Shown here one piece after another: positions 1-7,380 of a stretch of DNA of 13,372 bases; positions within the stretch are counted from its first letter, which is position 1; each line of letters starts with the position of its first letter. The DNA comes from Chloroflexota bacterium (GTDB taxonomy: Bacteria > Chloroflexota > Dehalococcoidia > Dehalococcoidales > RBG-16-60-22): NCBI GenBank assembly GCA_016190585.1, contig JACPQH010000121.1:1-13372 (forward strand), given 5' to 3'. Under the pieces are notes generated by a model. It was not told where the DNA came from. It was given only the letters and a program-made list of their open reading frames with translations, and searched no databases. A program made the position numbers and the translations under genes.

Positions 1-1
1 G

Positions 2-1075
2 CCCCGGGTTAACGAGTCCGGTTTCTACGAGATGCGCTTCGAAGCGATCGGCGGTCTCGGGGCGAACCTGGCGGGACAGGTGCTGGCGCAAGCCCTCGTG
101 CTCGGGCAGGGTCTGAACGGCGCCCACTTCTCCACCTACGGCTCGGAGAAGAAAGGCTCGCCGGTCAAGTCGCACATCAGGCTGTGCGCGCCGGATAGAG
201 AGGTGCGCACCAGCAATCCCATTGACCGGCCCCACCTCCTGGCGCTCTTCCATCCCTGCCTGCTCAAGGTTGAAGGCACAGCGCGCGGCCTTTACCCGGA
301 CAGCGTCATCGTGGTCAACAGCCCGGACCCCCTGGACGACGTGCGCTACCGGGCGAAGATATTCTCGGGCACGCTCGCCGTTATCGATGCCCTGGGCATC
401 GCGGTGCGGAACCATACCCGCATCAACACCGCCATGCTCGGCGCCATCGTCCGCGCCTCCGGTTTTATTGACCCCGAGCCGGTCAAGAATGCCATCGCCG
501 GCTTGCTGGGCAAGGGCAAACCCAACTTGGTACAGTCGAACCTGAACACCTTCCAGGAAGGCTTTGAGCAGGTTCAGGTCAAAGAACTGGAGCCTGACGA
601 GCGTTTCAATCCGGAAACGGCCGAACGCCATGCCGGCTATGTTCACGGCCTGGGCTACGCCAGCGCCCCCGCCGGCGGCGTCATCCTGAACTCGGGCAAC
701 ACGGTGCTTAAAGACCTGAGCGCCTCGCGGCAGGGGATATTTCCCCTCTTCCACCGCGACCGCTGCATCGACTGCGGGCTGTGTACCCAGACCTGCCCGG
801 ACTTCGTCTTCGTCTGGGAGCCCGGCCTGGACCGGAAAGGCGCGCGCAACCTGGTATTAAAAGGTCCCGACCTCCAGTACTGCAAGGGCTGCCTGAGGTG
901 CGTCCCGATATGCCCCACCCAGGCCCTCACCATCGAGTGCGAGCGGCCGGAGTTCGCTTACACCGCCGATGCCCAGCTCTGGGGGCCCCCGGAAGCTCTG
1001 TCGAGCATGGGTGAGGACAATGCGCCCGCCCGCTGGGAGCAGAAAGACGGCTACTGGTGGTACCGGGTCGGCTAA
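2..1075 (+). CDS. 2-oxoacid (pyruvate):ferredoxin oxidoreductase, fused gamma-delta subunit, 5' end outside window
   Basis: This subunit pairs with the downstream alpha-beta protein to oxidise pyruvate (or a similar 2-oxoacid) to acyl-CoA with ferredoxin as acceptor, in the cytoplasm. Numbered from the first internal ATG (position 32), residues 5-185 form a POR gamma domain (GGLGANLAGQ near the N-terminus, then STYGSEKKGSPVK). Residues 240-305 are a delta-type bacterial ferredoxin with two [4Fe-4S] motifs: C245/C248/C251/C255 and C284/C287/C290/C294. The frame is open to the left edge, and codons 2-31 read like family N-terminus (NESGFYEMRFEAIGG). ATG 32 has no Shine-Dalgarno, so the true start probably lies upstream of the window. 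The next gene's ribosome site overlaps this stop codon, so the two are translated together. Gamma and delta are separate genes in many species. Family is certain; pyruvate specificity is inferred. Confidence 0.9.
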   Translation, partial: PRVNESGFYEMRFEAIGGLGANLAGQVLAQALVLGQGLNGAHFSTYGSEKKGSPVKSHIRLCAPDREVRTSNPIDRPHLLALFHPCLLKVEGTARGLYPDSVIVVNSPDPLDDVRYRAKIFSGTLAVIDALGIAVRNHTRINTAMLGAIVRASGFIDPEPVKNAIAGLLGKGKPNLVQSNLNTFQEGFEQVQVKELEPDERFNPETAERHAGYVHGLGYASAPAGGVILNSGNTVLKDLSASRQGIFPLFHRDRCIDCGLCTQTCPDFVFVWEPGLDRKGARNLVLKGPDLQYCKGCLRCVPICPTQALTIECERPEFAYTADAQLWGPPEALSSMGEDNAPARWEQKDGYWWYRVG

Positions 1076-1085
1076 GGAGGCAAGC

Positions 1086-3368
1086 GTGGTAGAGACAGCG
1101 CAGAGCGGCGCCCGGCTGGCGGGCCAGGTACTGGACTTCAGGAATGGCAACGAGATGGTGGCCCTGGCAGCGCGCCAGATAAACTTCCATGTCATGGGCT
1201 ACTACCCGATAACGCCCTCCACCGAGATCGCCGAGGAGCTGGACGAGACCTTCGCCGCCGGCGAGCATGGCATCCGCATGATACCCGCCGACGGCGAGCA
1301 CGGCGCCGCCGGCATCTGCTACGGGGCGGCGCTGGGCGGCGGGCGGGTGCTCAACGCCACCAGTTCCCAGGGGTTGCTTTATTCCCTGGAGCAGCTTCCG
1401 GTGCAGTCCGGGACGCGCTGCCCCATGGTGCTCAACGTGGTGAGCAGGGCCGTCAGCGGCCCGCTGAACATCAAGGGCGAACATTCCGATATCATGTTCG
1501 CGCTGAACACCGGCTGGATTATCCTCCTGGCGCGGAGCCCGCAGGCGGCCTACGACATGAACATCATCGCCGTGCGCCTCGGCGAGCACCCGGAGGTCAG
1601 GCTGCCTGTCATCGTGGCCATGGACGGCTTCTTCACCAGCCACCAGAAGCGGCGCGTGAGCTACTTCCAGGACGCCCAGACCGTGCGCGACTTCGCCGGC
1701 GCGCCCCGCCCCACGGTCACCGCCCTCGACCCCGAGAACCCCGTGACCATCGGCGCCTACATGAACGAGCCCGATTATATCAACAATCGCTACCAGCTCA
1801 AGCTGGCTATGGACGCCGCCGCGCGCGTCCAGCCGGAAATATTCGGCGAGTACGGCCGGCTCACCGGGCGCCACTACCCGCTTATCGACACGTACCTGAT
1901 GGAGGATGCCGAGGCCTGCCTGTTCGCCCTGAACTCCGCCGCCGAGGCCGCCAAGGACGCTGCCGACCGGCTCCGGGCGCAGGGGCGCCGGGTGGGCGTC
2001 GTCAGCCCCAACGTCATCCGGCCTTTCCCGGCGGCGGCGATACGGGAGGCCATGAAGAACGTCAGGGCGGCGCTGATTGCCGACCGCGCCGATTCCTACG
2101 GGGCGCACGGCGGCAACATGGCCCACGAGGTCAAAGCCGCCCTCAAGGACGACCCGGACAACCGCACCCTGTGCCTCGCCCGGGTCTTCGGGCTGGGCGG
2201 TCGCGATTTCTACACGGAAGACGCCGAGGCCCTGCTCATGGAGGCCGTCCGCGCCGCCGAAACAGGCCGCGTAGAGGCGCCTTTCGACTACTACGGCGTG
2301 GAGCCCGGCAACCCCGAGGTACGCATGGAGCGCGTCACGCCGCCCATCAGCGAGGCGGCGGCCAGCCCGGGCCTGGCCCGGGCCGAGTGGGACGAGACCG
2401 CCGGCAAGGTGAAGGTCAACGTTCCCGGCCCGCGCCAGCTTATCGCCATGCCCGACCGCATCGCGCCCGGCCACGGCGCCTGTCCCGGCTGCGGCATCTT
2501 CCCCTCGCTCAAGCAGTTCTTCGAGGGCATCGAGGGCAACGTCGTTGTCCTCTTCCACACCGGCTGCGCCGAGATTACCACCACCCCCTACCCCTACAGC
2601 TCGCACCGCGTCACCTACATCCACAACCTCTTTCAGAATGGCGCGGCCACCCTCTCCGGCCTGCTGGAGATGTACCGGGAGCGCATGAAGCGCGGCGAGC
2701 TCGACGATAAAAGGCTCACCTTCATCATGGTGACCGGCGACGGCGGCATGGACATCGGCATGGGGCCGGCCATCGGCACCGCCCTCCGCGGCCATCCCAT
2801 GATTATCCTGGAGTATGACAACCAGGGCTACATGAACACCGGCAACCAGTTGAGCTACGCCACGCCGCTCGGCACGCTCAGCTACACCAGCCATGTCGGC
2901 CCGGAGCAGGCAGGCAAGCGCTTCCAGCATAAGGACACCGCCCAGATTATGGCCGCCACGCACATCCCCTACGTCTTCACCTCGGTTGAAGGCCTCGGCA
3001 CCGACCTGCCGCGTAAGGCGGCCAAGGCCCAGTGGTACGCGCGGCATGGCGGCTTCGCCTACGGCAAGTTCCTCAGCGTTTGCCCGCTCGGGTGGCGCTA
3101 TGATGAAAAGCTCGGCCGGGAGCTGGTCCAGGCGGCGGTGGACTCCTGCCTCTTCCCGGTGTACGAAGTCGAGAACGGCAAGACCACTATCACCTACGAC
3201 CCCGAGGAGCGTAAAAAACGGCTGCCGGTGGCGAAATGGCTGGGCATGATGGGCAAGACGAAACACCTGCTGAGCCCGGAATACACCGACGTCGTTCAGT
3301 CGCTGGAGAAGGAAATCGAACGGCGGTGGCGCCGGCTCAAGGCGATGCACGAGAACCCCCTCCTGTAA
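1086..3368 (+). CDS. Pyruvate:ferredoxin oxidoreductase, fused alpha-beta subunit (760 aa)
   Basis: This is the catalytic subunit, dependent on thiamine pyrophosphate. Residues 20-200 are the alpha pyrimidine-binding domain (YYPITPST at 39-46, GEHGAAG at 70-76). SRAVSGPLNIKGEHSDI, around residue 121, contains the arginine that binds substrate carboxylate in pyruvate enzymes. Residues 205-400 form the alpha transketolase C-terminal-like domain. Residues 455-725 are the beta subunit: CPGCG (C466, C469), C494 in HTGCAEI and C666 in SVCPLGW probably hold the proximal [4Fe-4S] cluster. The TPP motif runs from GDGG (551-554) to YDNQGYMNTG (577-586). TTTPYPYSSHRV resembles pyruvate synthase beta chains. 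The start is GTG 1086, preceded by AAGGAGG at 1074-1080; upstream in-frame ATGs lie inside the previous gene and lack this site. Alpha and beta are often separate genes; here they are one chain. Pyruvate is the likeliest substrate, and another 2-oxoacid is possible. Confidence 0.93.
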   Translation: MVETAQSGARLAGQVLDFRNGNEMVALAARQINFHVMGYYPITPSTEIAEELDETFAAGEHGIRMIPADGEHGAAGICYGAALGGGRVLNATSSQGLLYSLEQLPVQSGTRCPMVLNVVSRAVSGPLNIKGEHSDIMFALNTGWIILLARSPQAAYDMNIIAVRLGEHPEVRLPVIVAMDGFFTSHQKRRVSYFQDAQTVRDFAGAPRPTVTALDPENPVTIGAYMNEPDYINNRYQLKLAMDAAARVQPEIFGEYGRLTGRHYPLIDTYLMEDAEACLFALNSAAEAAKDAADRLRAQGRRVGVVSPNVIRPFPAAAIREAMKNVRAALIADRADSYGAHGGNMAHEVKAALKDDPDNRTLCLARVFGLGGRDFYTEDAEALLMEAVRAAETGRVEAPFDYYGVEPGNPEVRMERVTPPISEAAASPGLARAEWDETAGKVKVNVPGPRQLIAMPDRIAPGHGACPGCGIFPSLKQFFEGIEGNVVVLFHTGCAEITTTPYPYSSHRVTYIHNLFQNGAATLSGLLEMYRERMKRGELDDKRLTFIMVTGDGGMDIGMGPAIGTALRGHPMIILEYDNQGYMNTGNQLSYATPLGTLSYTSHVGPEQAGKRFQHKDTAQIMAATHIPYVFTSVEGLGTDLPRKAAKAQWYARHGGFAYGKFLSVCPLGWRYDEKLGRELVQAAVDSCLFPVYEVENGKTTITYDPEERKKRLPVAKWLGMMGKTKHLLSPEYTDVVQSLEKEIERRWRRLKAMHENPLL

Positions 3369-3380
3369 CCGGAGAGTGCG

Positions 3381-3653
3381 ATGTCATACTATATCGACGA
3401 CGAGTGCATCCTATGCGGCGCCTGCGAGCCGGAGTGCCCCAACCAGGCCATCAGCGAGGGCGACACGAAGTACATCATCGACCCCGAGAAGTGCAGCGAG
3501 TGCATCGGCGCCTTTCCTGATTCCCGCTGCTCGGCGGTGTGCCCGGTGGACGCCCCGCACCCCCACCCCGACCGCCGCGAGGCCAAGGCCGATCTGCTCA
3601 ACCGGTGGCGCCGCTTCCACCCCGGCGAGGAGCCGGCGGCGGGAACGTATTGA
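3381..3653 (+). CDS. 2[4Fe-4S] ferredoxin, YfhL/Allochromatium-like type (90 aa)
   Basis: A small electron carrier that probably takes electrons from the oxidoreductase encoded just upstream. The first cluster motif is C9/C12/C15/C19 followed by proline. The second is C38/C41/C50/C54, with eight residues between its second and third cysteines instead of two. That longer loop is the hallmark of the YfhL/Allochromatium vinosum ferredoxin group, whose clusters have unusually low potential. Residues 57-90 form a polar, histidine- and arginine-rich tail after the folded core. GGAGAG (3371-3376) sits five bases before the ATG. The gene lies 12 nt after the alpha-beta gene on the same strand, so it should be the last gene of that operon. 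It could also act as an accessory delta-like subunit, since the gamma-delta fusion already carries two clusters. Confidence 0.88.
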   Translation: MSYYIDDECILCGACEPECPNQAISEGDTKYIIDPEKCSECIGAFPDSRCSAVCPVDAPHPHPDRREAKADLLNRWRRFHPGEEPAAGTY

Positions 3654-3689
3654 CGTTCACCTGGCGGACTAGCCGAAAATGGGTTAACC

Positions 3690-3722
3690 GTCATTGCGAG
3701 GGCGAAGCCCGCGGCAATCCCG
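3690..3722. repeat. Interspersed repeat unit, GTCATTGCGAG type
   Basis: The sequence opens with GTCATTGCGAGGGCGAAGCC and continues through GCGGCAATCCC. From memory, units of this form (GTCATTGCGAGG-GCGAAG-GCAATC) are dispersed in the intergenic DNA of many bacterial genomes. It contains a small GGGC-gaa-GCCC hairpin. It lies 36 nt after the ferredoxin stop codon. Copy number cannot be judged from this window. Confidence 0.55.
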
Positions 3723-3792
3723 AAGATTATCACTCATGATACGCGAGAATTAATCCCGCTGGTGTGGTGTTTTGAATCAGCGTTAACCACGA

Positions 3793-3875
3793 GTTCATTC
3801 CAGAGAAGCGCCGCGACGAGGAATCCGTCTGCAAGCCGAGAGGCACGCGGCTTCCTTACCGCGTTTCGGAATGAC
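3793..3875. repeat. Inverted-repeat element with TCATTCC/GGAATGA ends
   Basis: A unit of about 83 bp bounded by TCATTCC (3795-3801) and its exact reverse complement GGAATGA (3868-3874). The interior reads GAAGCGCCGCGACGAGGAAT on the left, matching the widespread GTCATTCCGAG-GAAGCG-GAGGAATC repeat style. With the unit at 3690-3722 it fills most of the gap between the ferredoxin and alcohol dehydrogenase genes. It has no coding capacity and no transposase nearby, so it is at most a non-autonomous or palindromic element. Confidence 0.5.
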
Positions 3876-3923
3876 AGCAGAGAAGTCGTTGGTTGCACAA
3901 CAGTGGGTAACACCCGCGGCGGA

Positions 3924-3932
3924 TGCTATAAT
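3924..3932 (+). promoter_or_regulatory. Extended -10 promoter of the alcohol dehydrogenase gene
   Basis: TGC-TATAAT, a perfect -10 hexamer (3927-3932) with the upstream TG that lets sigma-70-type factors work with a poor -35. The 17-bp-spaced -35 position (3904-3909) reads TGGGTA, which is a poor match. The expected transcription start is near 3939, and the ATG is at 3941, so the message would be nearly leaderless. Confidence 0.65.
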
Positions 3933-3940
3933 GTAACACG

Positions 3941-4942
3941 ATGAAAGCGCAGATTTTAGAGAAGACCGCCCCGGTGGAGGACCGCCCGCTGAGGCTGGTC
4001 TCCCTGCCGGCCCCGAAGCCCGGACCGGGCGAGATCCTGGTCAAGGTGTCCGTCTGCGGCGTCTGCCATACCGAGCTCGATGAGATCGAGGGGCGGCTGC
4101 CGGCCCGGCTCCCCGTCATACCGGGGCACGAAATCATCGGCACGGTCGCGGGCCAGGGCAAGGGCGCGGGCAGGTTCAAGCTTAACAGCCGGGTGGGTAT
4201 CTCGTGGATACACTATGCCTGCCAGACCTGCGCGCTCTGCCGGGAGGGCTATGAGAACCTGTGCGCCGCGTTCCAGGGCACCGGCTGCCTGGTCCACGGG
4301 GGCTACGCCGAGTATACCGTCGTCCAGGAGGACTTTGCCTGCGCCGTCCCGAAAAGGTTCACCGACGCCCAGGCGGCCCCCCTCCTCTGCGCCGGGGCGA
4401 TCGGTTTCCGGGCGCTAAAGCTTTCCGAGATCCGGCCCGGCCAGAACCTGGGGCTGTTCGGCTTCGGGGCCTCGGCGCATATCGTCATCCAGGTGGCCCG
4501 CTACTGGGGATGCAACGTCTTCGTTTTTACCCGGAGCGAGGCGCACCGCCGCCTGGCGGAGAAGCTGGGCGCGCTCTGGACGGGCGGGCCGAGCGAGACC
4601 CCCGCCTCAAGCCTGGACGCCGCCCTGGATTTCACACCGGCGGGGGCCACCGTTCCCATGGCTCTGCGGCTCCTGAACCGGGGCGCCCGCCTGGTGATTG
4701 CCGTCATCCGGAAAAGCGACCCGATCCCGCCGCTGGACTATACCAACCTCCTCTGGGACGAAAGGGAGATCAAGAGCGTGGCCAATATCACCCGCCAGGA
4801 CGTCATCGAGTTCCTTTCCCTGGCTGACAAGATCCCCATCGTGCCCGAAGTCCGGGAGTTCCGGCTCGAAGACGCCAACGAGGCCCTCTCCCTGCTGAAA
4901 CAGGGCGGGATACAGGGGGCGGCGGTCCTGAGGATGGGGTAA
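3941..4942 (+). CDS. Zinc-binding alcohol dehydrogenase, adh_fam_2 (TIGR02822-like) group (333 aa)
   Basis: A cytoplasmic medium-chain dehydrogenase that should interconvert an alcohol and an aldehyde using NAD(P). The catalytic zinc ligands are C39 (in CGVCHTE), H63 (GHE) and probably C150 (PLLCAGAIGFRAL). The structural zinc site is C94/C97/C100/C108. The Rossmann fold starts at GLFGFGASAH (171-180). The C-terminal pattern LLWDEREIKSVANITRQD, with DANEAL later, is typical of this group. The length is normal for the family. ATG 3941 is the only reasonable start because the next internal ATG is far downstream; no Shine-Dalgarno precedes it, which fits the promoter 8 bases upstream. The next gene follows after 1 nt. 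The substrate cannot be read from the sequence. Confidence 0.92.
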   Translation: MKAQILEKTAPVEDRPLRLVSLPAPKPGPGEILVKVSVCGVCHTELDEIEGRLPARLPVIPGHEIIGTVAGQGKGAGRFKLNSRVGISWIHYACQTCALCREGYENLCAAFQGTGCLVHGGYAEYTVVQEDFACAVPKRFTDAQAAPLLCAGAIGFRALKLSEIRPGQNLGLFGFGASAHIVIQVARYWGCNVFVFTRSEAHRRLAEKLGALWTGGPSETPASSLDAALDFTPAGATVPMALRLLNRGARLVIAVIRKSDPIPPLDYTNLLWDEREIKSVANITRQDVIEFLSLADKIPIVPEVREFRLEDANEALSLLKQGGIQGAAVLRMG

Positions 4943-4943
4943 G

Positions 4944-5315
4944 ATGGACAGGTTACGTATTACCTCGGGCGACATCCAGGCCGCTGCCGAGCTGAACGAT
5001 ACCCTCACCGCCCGCGCCATCTCCGCGGCGCTGCCCCTGAAAGGGCGCCAGCGCTGGGGCGACGAGATATATTTCGCGGTGCCGCTCAGCCTGGAGCAGG
5101 AGAACGGGCAGGAAGGGGTGGCGCGGGGCGACCTGGCTTACTGGCCGGAGGGGAACGCCATCTGCATCTTCTTTGGGCCGACGCCGGTCAGCCGCGGGCC
5201 GGAGCCGCGGGCGGCCAGCCCGGTGACCGTCTTCGGCCGGGTGACCGGCGACACCGGGGTTTTCAAAAAGGTAGCGCCGGGGGCGGTCATTATCCTGGAG
5301 AGGCAGGTGGGATAG
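4944..5315 (+). CDS. Cyclophilin-like fold protein (PF04126-like, 123 aa)
   Basis: A small single-domain protein with a cyclophilin-like beta barrel but without the usual cyclophilin sequence. Recognisable family blocks are ELNDTLTARAISAALP (residues 16-31), RWGDEIYFAVP (37-47), RGDLAYWPEGNAICIFFGPT (61-80) and ASPVTVFGRV further on. The family resembles Thermotoga TM1367; its biochemical role is not established, and prolyl isomerase activity should not be assumed. It starts 1 nt after the dehydrogenase stop, with a purine-rich site (GAGGATGGGG) inside the end of that gene, so the two are co-transcribed and probably translationally coupled. There is no signal peptide or membrane segment. It converges on ychF across a 43-nt gap with no clear terminator. 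Confidence 0.85.
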   Translation: MDRLRITSGDIQAAAELNDTLTARAISAALPLKGRQRWGDEIYFAVPLSLEQENGQEGVARGDLAYWPEGNAICIFFGPTPVSRGPEPRAASPVTVFGRVTGDTGVFKKVAPGAVIILERQVG

Positions 5316-5358
5316 CCGGCCCGGGGCATGGAAGCGGGGAATGGGTTAAAGCCGGGCG

Positions 5359-6443
5359 TCAGTTGCCTTTTAGGTTGAACAGCACCGTAACGATGTCGCC
5401 GTCCTGCACCTCGTACTCGCGGCTCTCTTTGCGCTGCTTGCCCGCCCGGGCCACGGCGGTCTCGCTGCCCAGCGCCATCAGGTCTTCGTAGCGCATCACC
5501 TCCATGCGGATGAAGCCTTTCTCCATGTCCGTGTGGATCTTGCCGGCGGCGACCGGGGCCTTGTCCCCCTTGCCGCAGGTCCAGGCATGGACCTCGTCTT
5601 CGCCGGTGGTGAAGAAGCTGACCAGGCCCAGCGCCCGGTAAGCGGCGTGCAGCAGCCGCTCCATCGAAGACTCCTCAAGCCCGAGCTCGTGGAGGAACTC
5701 CGGCCGCTCCTCGGGCGCAAGCTGGCTGATATCGGCCTCGTCCTTGCCGCACACGGTAATCATCTCGGCGCCTTCCGCCGCGGCCAGCCTTCCCAGCGCG
5801 GCCACGTGCCGGTTGCGGCGTCCGCCGCGGCGCTGATATTGGCAATATAGAGCACCGGCTTCAGCGAGACGAGGTGGCATTCCCGGACGCTGGCAAGCTC
5901 CTGGGGGCCAAGCGCCTGCTTGCGCGCCGGGACCCCCTCCTGGATAGCGGCGTGTATCCTCTCGCAGTCGGCGGTCTCGCGGACGGCGTCCTTGTCGCCG
6001 GCGCGCACCCTCTTGGCCAGGCGCTGTATCTTGTTTTGCAAGGTGGCCGAATCCGCCGCCAGCAGCTCCAGGTCGACCGTCTCGACGTCCCGCACCGGGT
6101 CGATGGTGTCGTACTCGAAGGGGATGGCGTCGTCCTCGAAGCAGCGCACCACGTGCGCCAGCGCCTCGGCGTCCTTCACGTGCGCCAGCAGGCGGGAGCC
6201 GCGCCCGTTTTCCCGGGGGCCGCCCTTGAGGCCGGGGATATCAACCAGCTCGACGGTCGCCGGGGCAACCTTGCGCGGGCGGTACATAGCCACCAGCTTG
6301 TCGATGCGGCGGTCGGGCACATTTACCGCGGCCCGGTTCATCTCGGCGCCGTCATAGCTTGACGCCCCGGCGGCGGTTACGGCGTTAAAAATCACGGTCT
6401 TCCCGCAGGACGGCAGGCCTATCAGGCCGCAGCTTAAACCCAT
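5359..6443 (-). pseudogene. ychF: YchF/Obg-related P-loop NTPase with TGS-like C-terminus, split by a -1 frameshift
   Basis: YchF proteins are ribosome-associated ATPases/GTPases. The 5' piece starts at ATG 6443, with AAGGA upstream, and carries the P-loop GLPSCGKT (residues 9-16) and DIPGL (68-72). It reaches YIANISAAADAA near residue 210, then reads out of family into TWPRWEGW and stops at 5760. The homologous continuation (NRHVAALGRLAAAEGAEM) is in another frame from 5814 down to 5362 and contains the conserved C-terminal DUF933/TGS region (FFTTGEDEVHAWTCGKG, AAGKIHTDMEKGFIRMEV, QDGDIVTVLFN). Adding one base near 5812-5819 would rebuild a protein of about 361 residues, close to the usual 365. 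Both halves keep their conserved motifs, so this is either a recent mutation or a sequencing error. The P-loop is SCGKT rather than the commoner NVGKS. If the base is an error, the gene is intact. Confidence 0.85.
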
Positions 6444-6474
6444 CTGGTCTTATCCTTCCCTGTTATTCACAGAT

Positions 6475-6491
6475 TTCAGGCACAACCTGAA
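6475..6491. promoter_or_regulatory. Inverted repeat TTCAGG-CACAA-CCTGAA in the ychF leader
   Basis: A perfect 6-bp inverted repeat with a 5-nt spacer, lying 31 nt before the ychF start and just downstream of a candidate -10 (TAAAAT on the minus strand, 6493-6498; weak -35 TTGCAC at 6517-6522). It could be an operator or a small leader hairpin. There is no T-tract, so it is not a terminator. Confidence 0.35.
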
Positions 6492-6570
6492 TATTTTACC
6501 GGAAGCAGCGCCCGGCGTGCAACGGCCACCGGATCCAGGCGGCCGCTTGAATACCCGCCGCTACGCTTAC

Positions 6571-6600
6571 TTGATTTATCCCGATTTTTCGAATTATAAT
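6571..6600 (+). promoter_or_regulatory. Promoter of the EF-Tu domain 2-like gene
   Basis: TTGATT (6571-6576), an 18-nt spacer, then a perfect TATAAT (6595-6600). The expected start is near 6607, giving a leader of about 40 nt that ends in a strong ribosome site, GGAAGGAGGA (6631-6640), 6 nt before the ATG. Confidence 0.65.
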
Positions 6601-6646
6601 CCAAGAACAAACCCTGGCGCACATTTTATGGGAAGGAGGAGTACAA

Positions 6647-6901
6647 ATGCCTGAAAAGAAAATCGGTTCTATCAGCGATTTCTTTGCGCGGCCTGTGGTC
6701 GCCGGCGTTACCCTCTCCGATGCCCTGAAGCAGGGTGACCGGCTGCACATCAAGGGTCACACCACCGACCTCGAAATGGTCGTAAGCTCGATGCAGATTG
6801 ACAACAAGACCGTCACCGAGGCCCGGGCCGGGGACTCCGTGGGCATCAAGGTACCGGACCGCGTCCGGCGCGGCGATGATGTTTTTAAAGTCACCGACTA
6901 G
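6647..6901 (+). CDS. Small translation-elongation-factor-like beta-barrel protein (84 aa)
   Basis: A stand-alone protein resembling domain 2 of EF-Tu/SelB-type translation factors. The pattern is [18 protein letters not shown], then [15 protein letters not shown] (residues 30-44), [20 protein letters not shown] (47-66) and a final [10 protein letters not shown]. There is no GTPase domain, so it is not itself an elongation factor. Similar small proteins are annotated in archaea and bacteria as translation elongation factor-like; a function in translation is by resemblance only. It has the strongest ribosome site in the window and a near-consensus promoter, suggesting high expression. Its TAG stop shares the tetranucleotide CTAG (6898-6901) with the stop of ribH on the other strand. 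It is transcribed divergently from ychF. Confidence 0.82.
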   Translation: MPEKKIGSISDFFARPVVAGVTLSDALKQGDRLHIKGHTTDLEMVVSSMQIDNKTVTEARAGDSVGIKVPDRVRRGDDVFKVTD

Positions 6902-7377
6902 GCCGCCGGGCCGCTCAGCGCCTTGACCAGGCTGGCCATCTCAATCGCCGTCACCGCGGCGTCGAAGCCCTTGTTGCCTGCCTTGGTGCCCGACCGCTCG
7001 ATAGCCTGCTCGAGGGTATCGGTAGTTATCACGCCGTTGACCACCGGCAGGCCGGTATCGAGGCTGACCTGGGCGATGCCCTTGGTCACCTCGGCGGCGA
7101 TGTAGTCGAAGTGCGGCGTCCCGCCGCGTATCACCGCCCCCAGGCAGATGACCGCGTCATACCGGTCGCTCTGGCACATCTTGAGGGCGATCAAGGGTAT
7201 CTCGAAAGAGCCGGGCACCCAGACCGTGTCCACGTCTTCCCGGCTGACGCCGTGCCGCACCAGGGCGTCCAGCGCCCCTTCGAGGAGCTTGCCGGAGAAA
7301 AACTCGTTGAACCTCGAGACGATAACGGCGAACCTGAGCCCCTTGCCGACCAGCATGCCCTCGATGCGTCTTTCCAT
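6898..7377 (-). CDS. ribH: 6,7-dimethyl-8-ribityllumazine synthase (159 aa)
   Basis: Catalyses the penultimate step of riboflavin synthesis, joining 5-amino-6-ribitylamino-uracil to 3,4-dihydroxy-2-butanone 4-phosphate; the family usually forms pentamers or 60-mers. Visible motifs are SRFNEFFSG (21-29, with the aromatic that stacks on the substrate), VPGSFEIP (54-61), [15 protein letters not shown] (80-94, with catalytic H89) and [17 protein letters not shown] (114-130), followed by the conserved GNKG. The common ATPH is GTPH here, a mild change. Length is normal. ATG 7377 lies 3 nt after the ribBA stop, and its ribosome site GGAAGGAG is formed by the end of ribBA, so the two are coupled. It is the last gene of the operon. 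Confidence 0.97.
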   Translation of the reverse strand: MERRIEGMLVGKGLRFAVIVSRFNEFFSGKLLEGALDALVRHGVSREDVDTVWVPGSFEIPLIALKMCQSDRYDAVICLGAVIRGGTPHFDYIAAEVTKGIAQVSLDTGLPVVNGVITTDTLEQAIERSGTKAGNKGFDAAVTAIEMASLVKALSGPAA

Positions 7378-7380
7378 TAC

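Noticed and set aside
927..3350. Long open frame of 807 codons on the minus strand opposite the alpha-beta oxidoreductase gene
   Set aside because: It is the mirror of a GC-rich coding region; its translation is low-complexity in Gly, Val, Ala, Arg and His with no recognisable domain, while the + strand product has complete catalytic motifs.
3654..3940. Small protein genes in the repeat-filled gap (60-66 codon frames)
   Set aside because: The frames cross the repeat units, lack ribosome sites and have no protein-like composition.
5316..5358. Bidirectional terminator between the cyclophilin-like gene and ychF
   Set aside because: Only a short CCGGC/GCCGG pairing across a long loop is present, with no T-tract on either strand.
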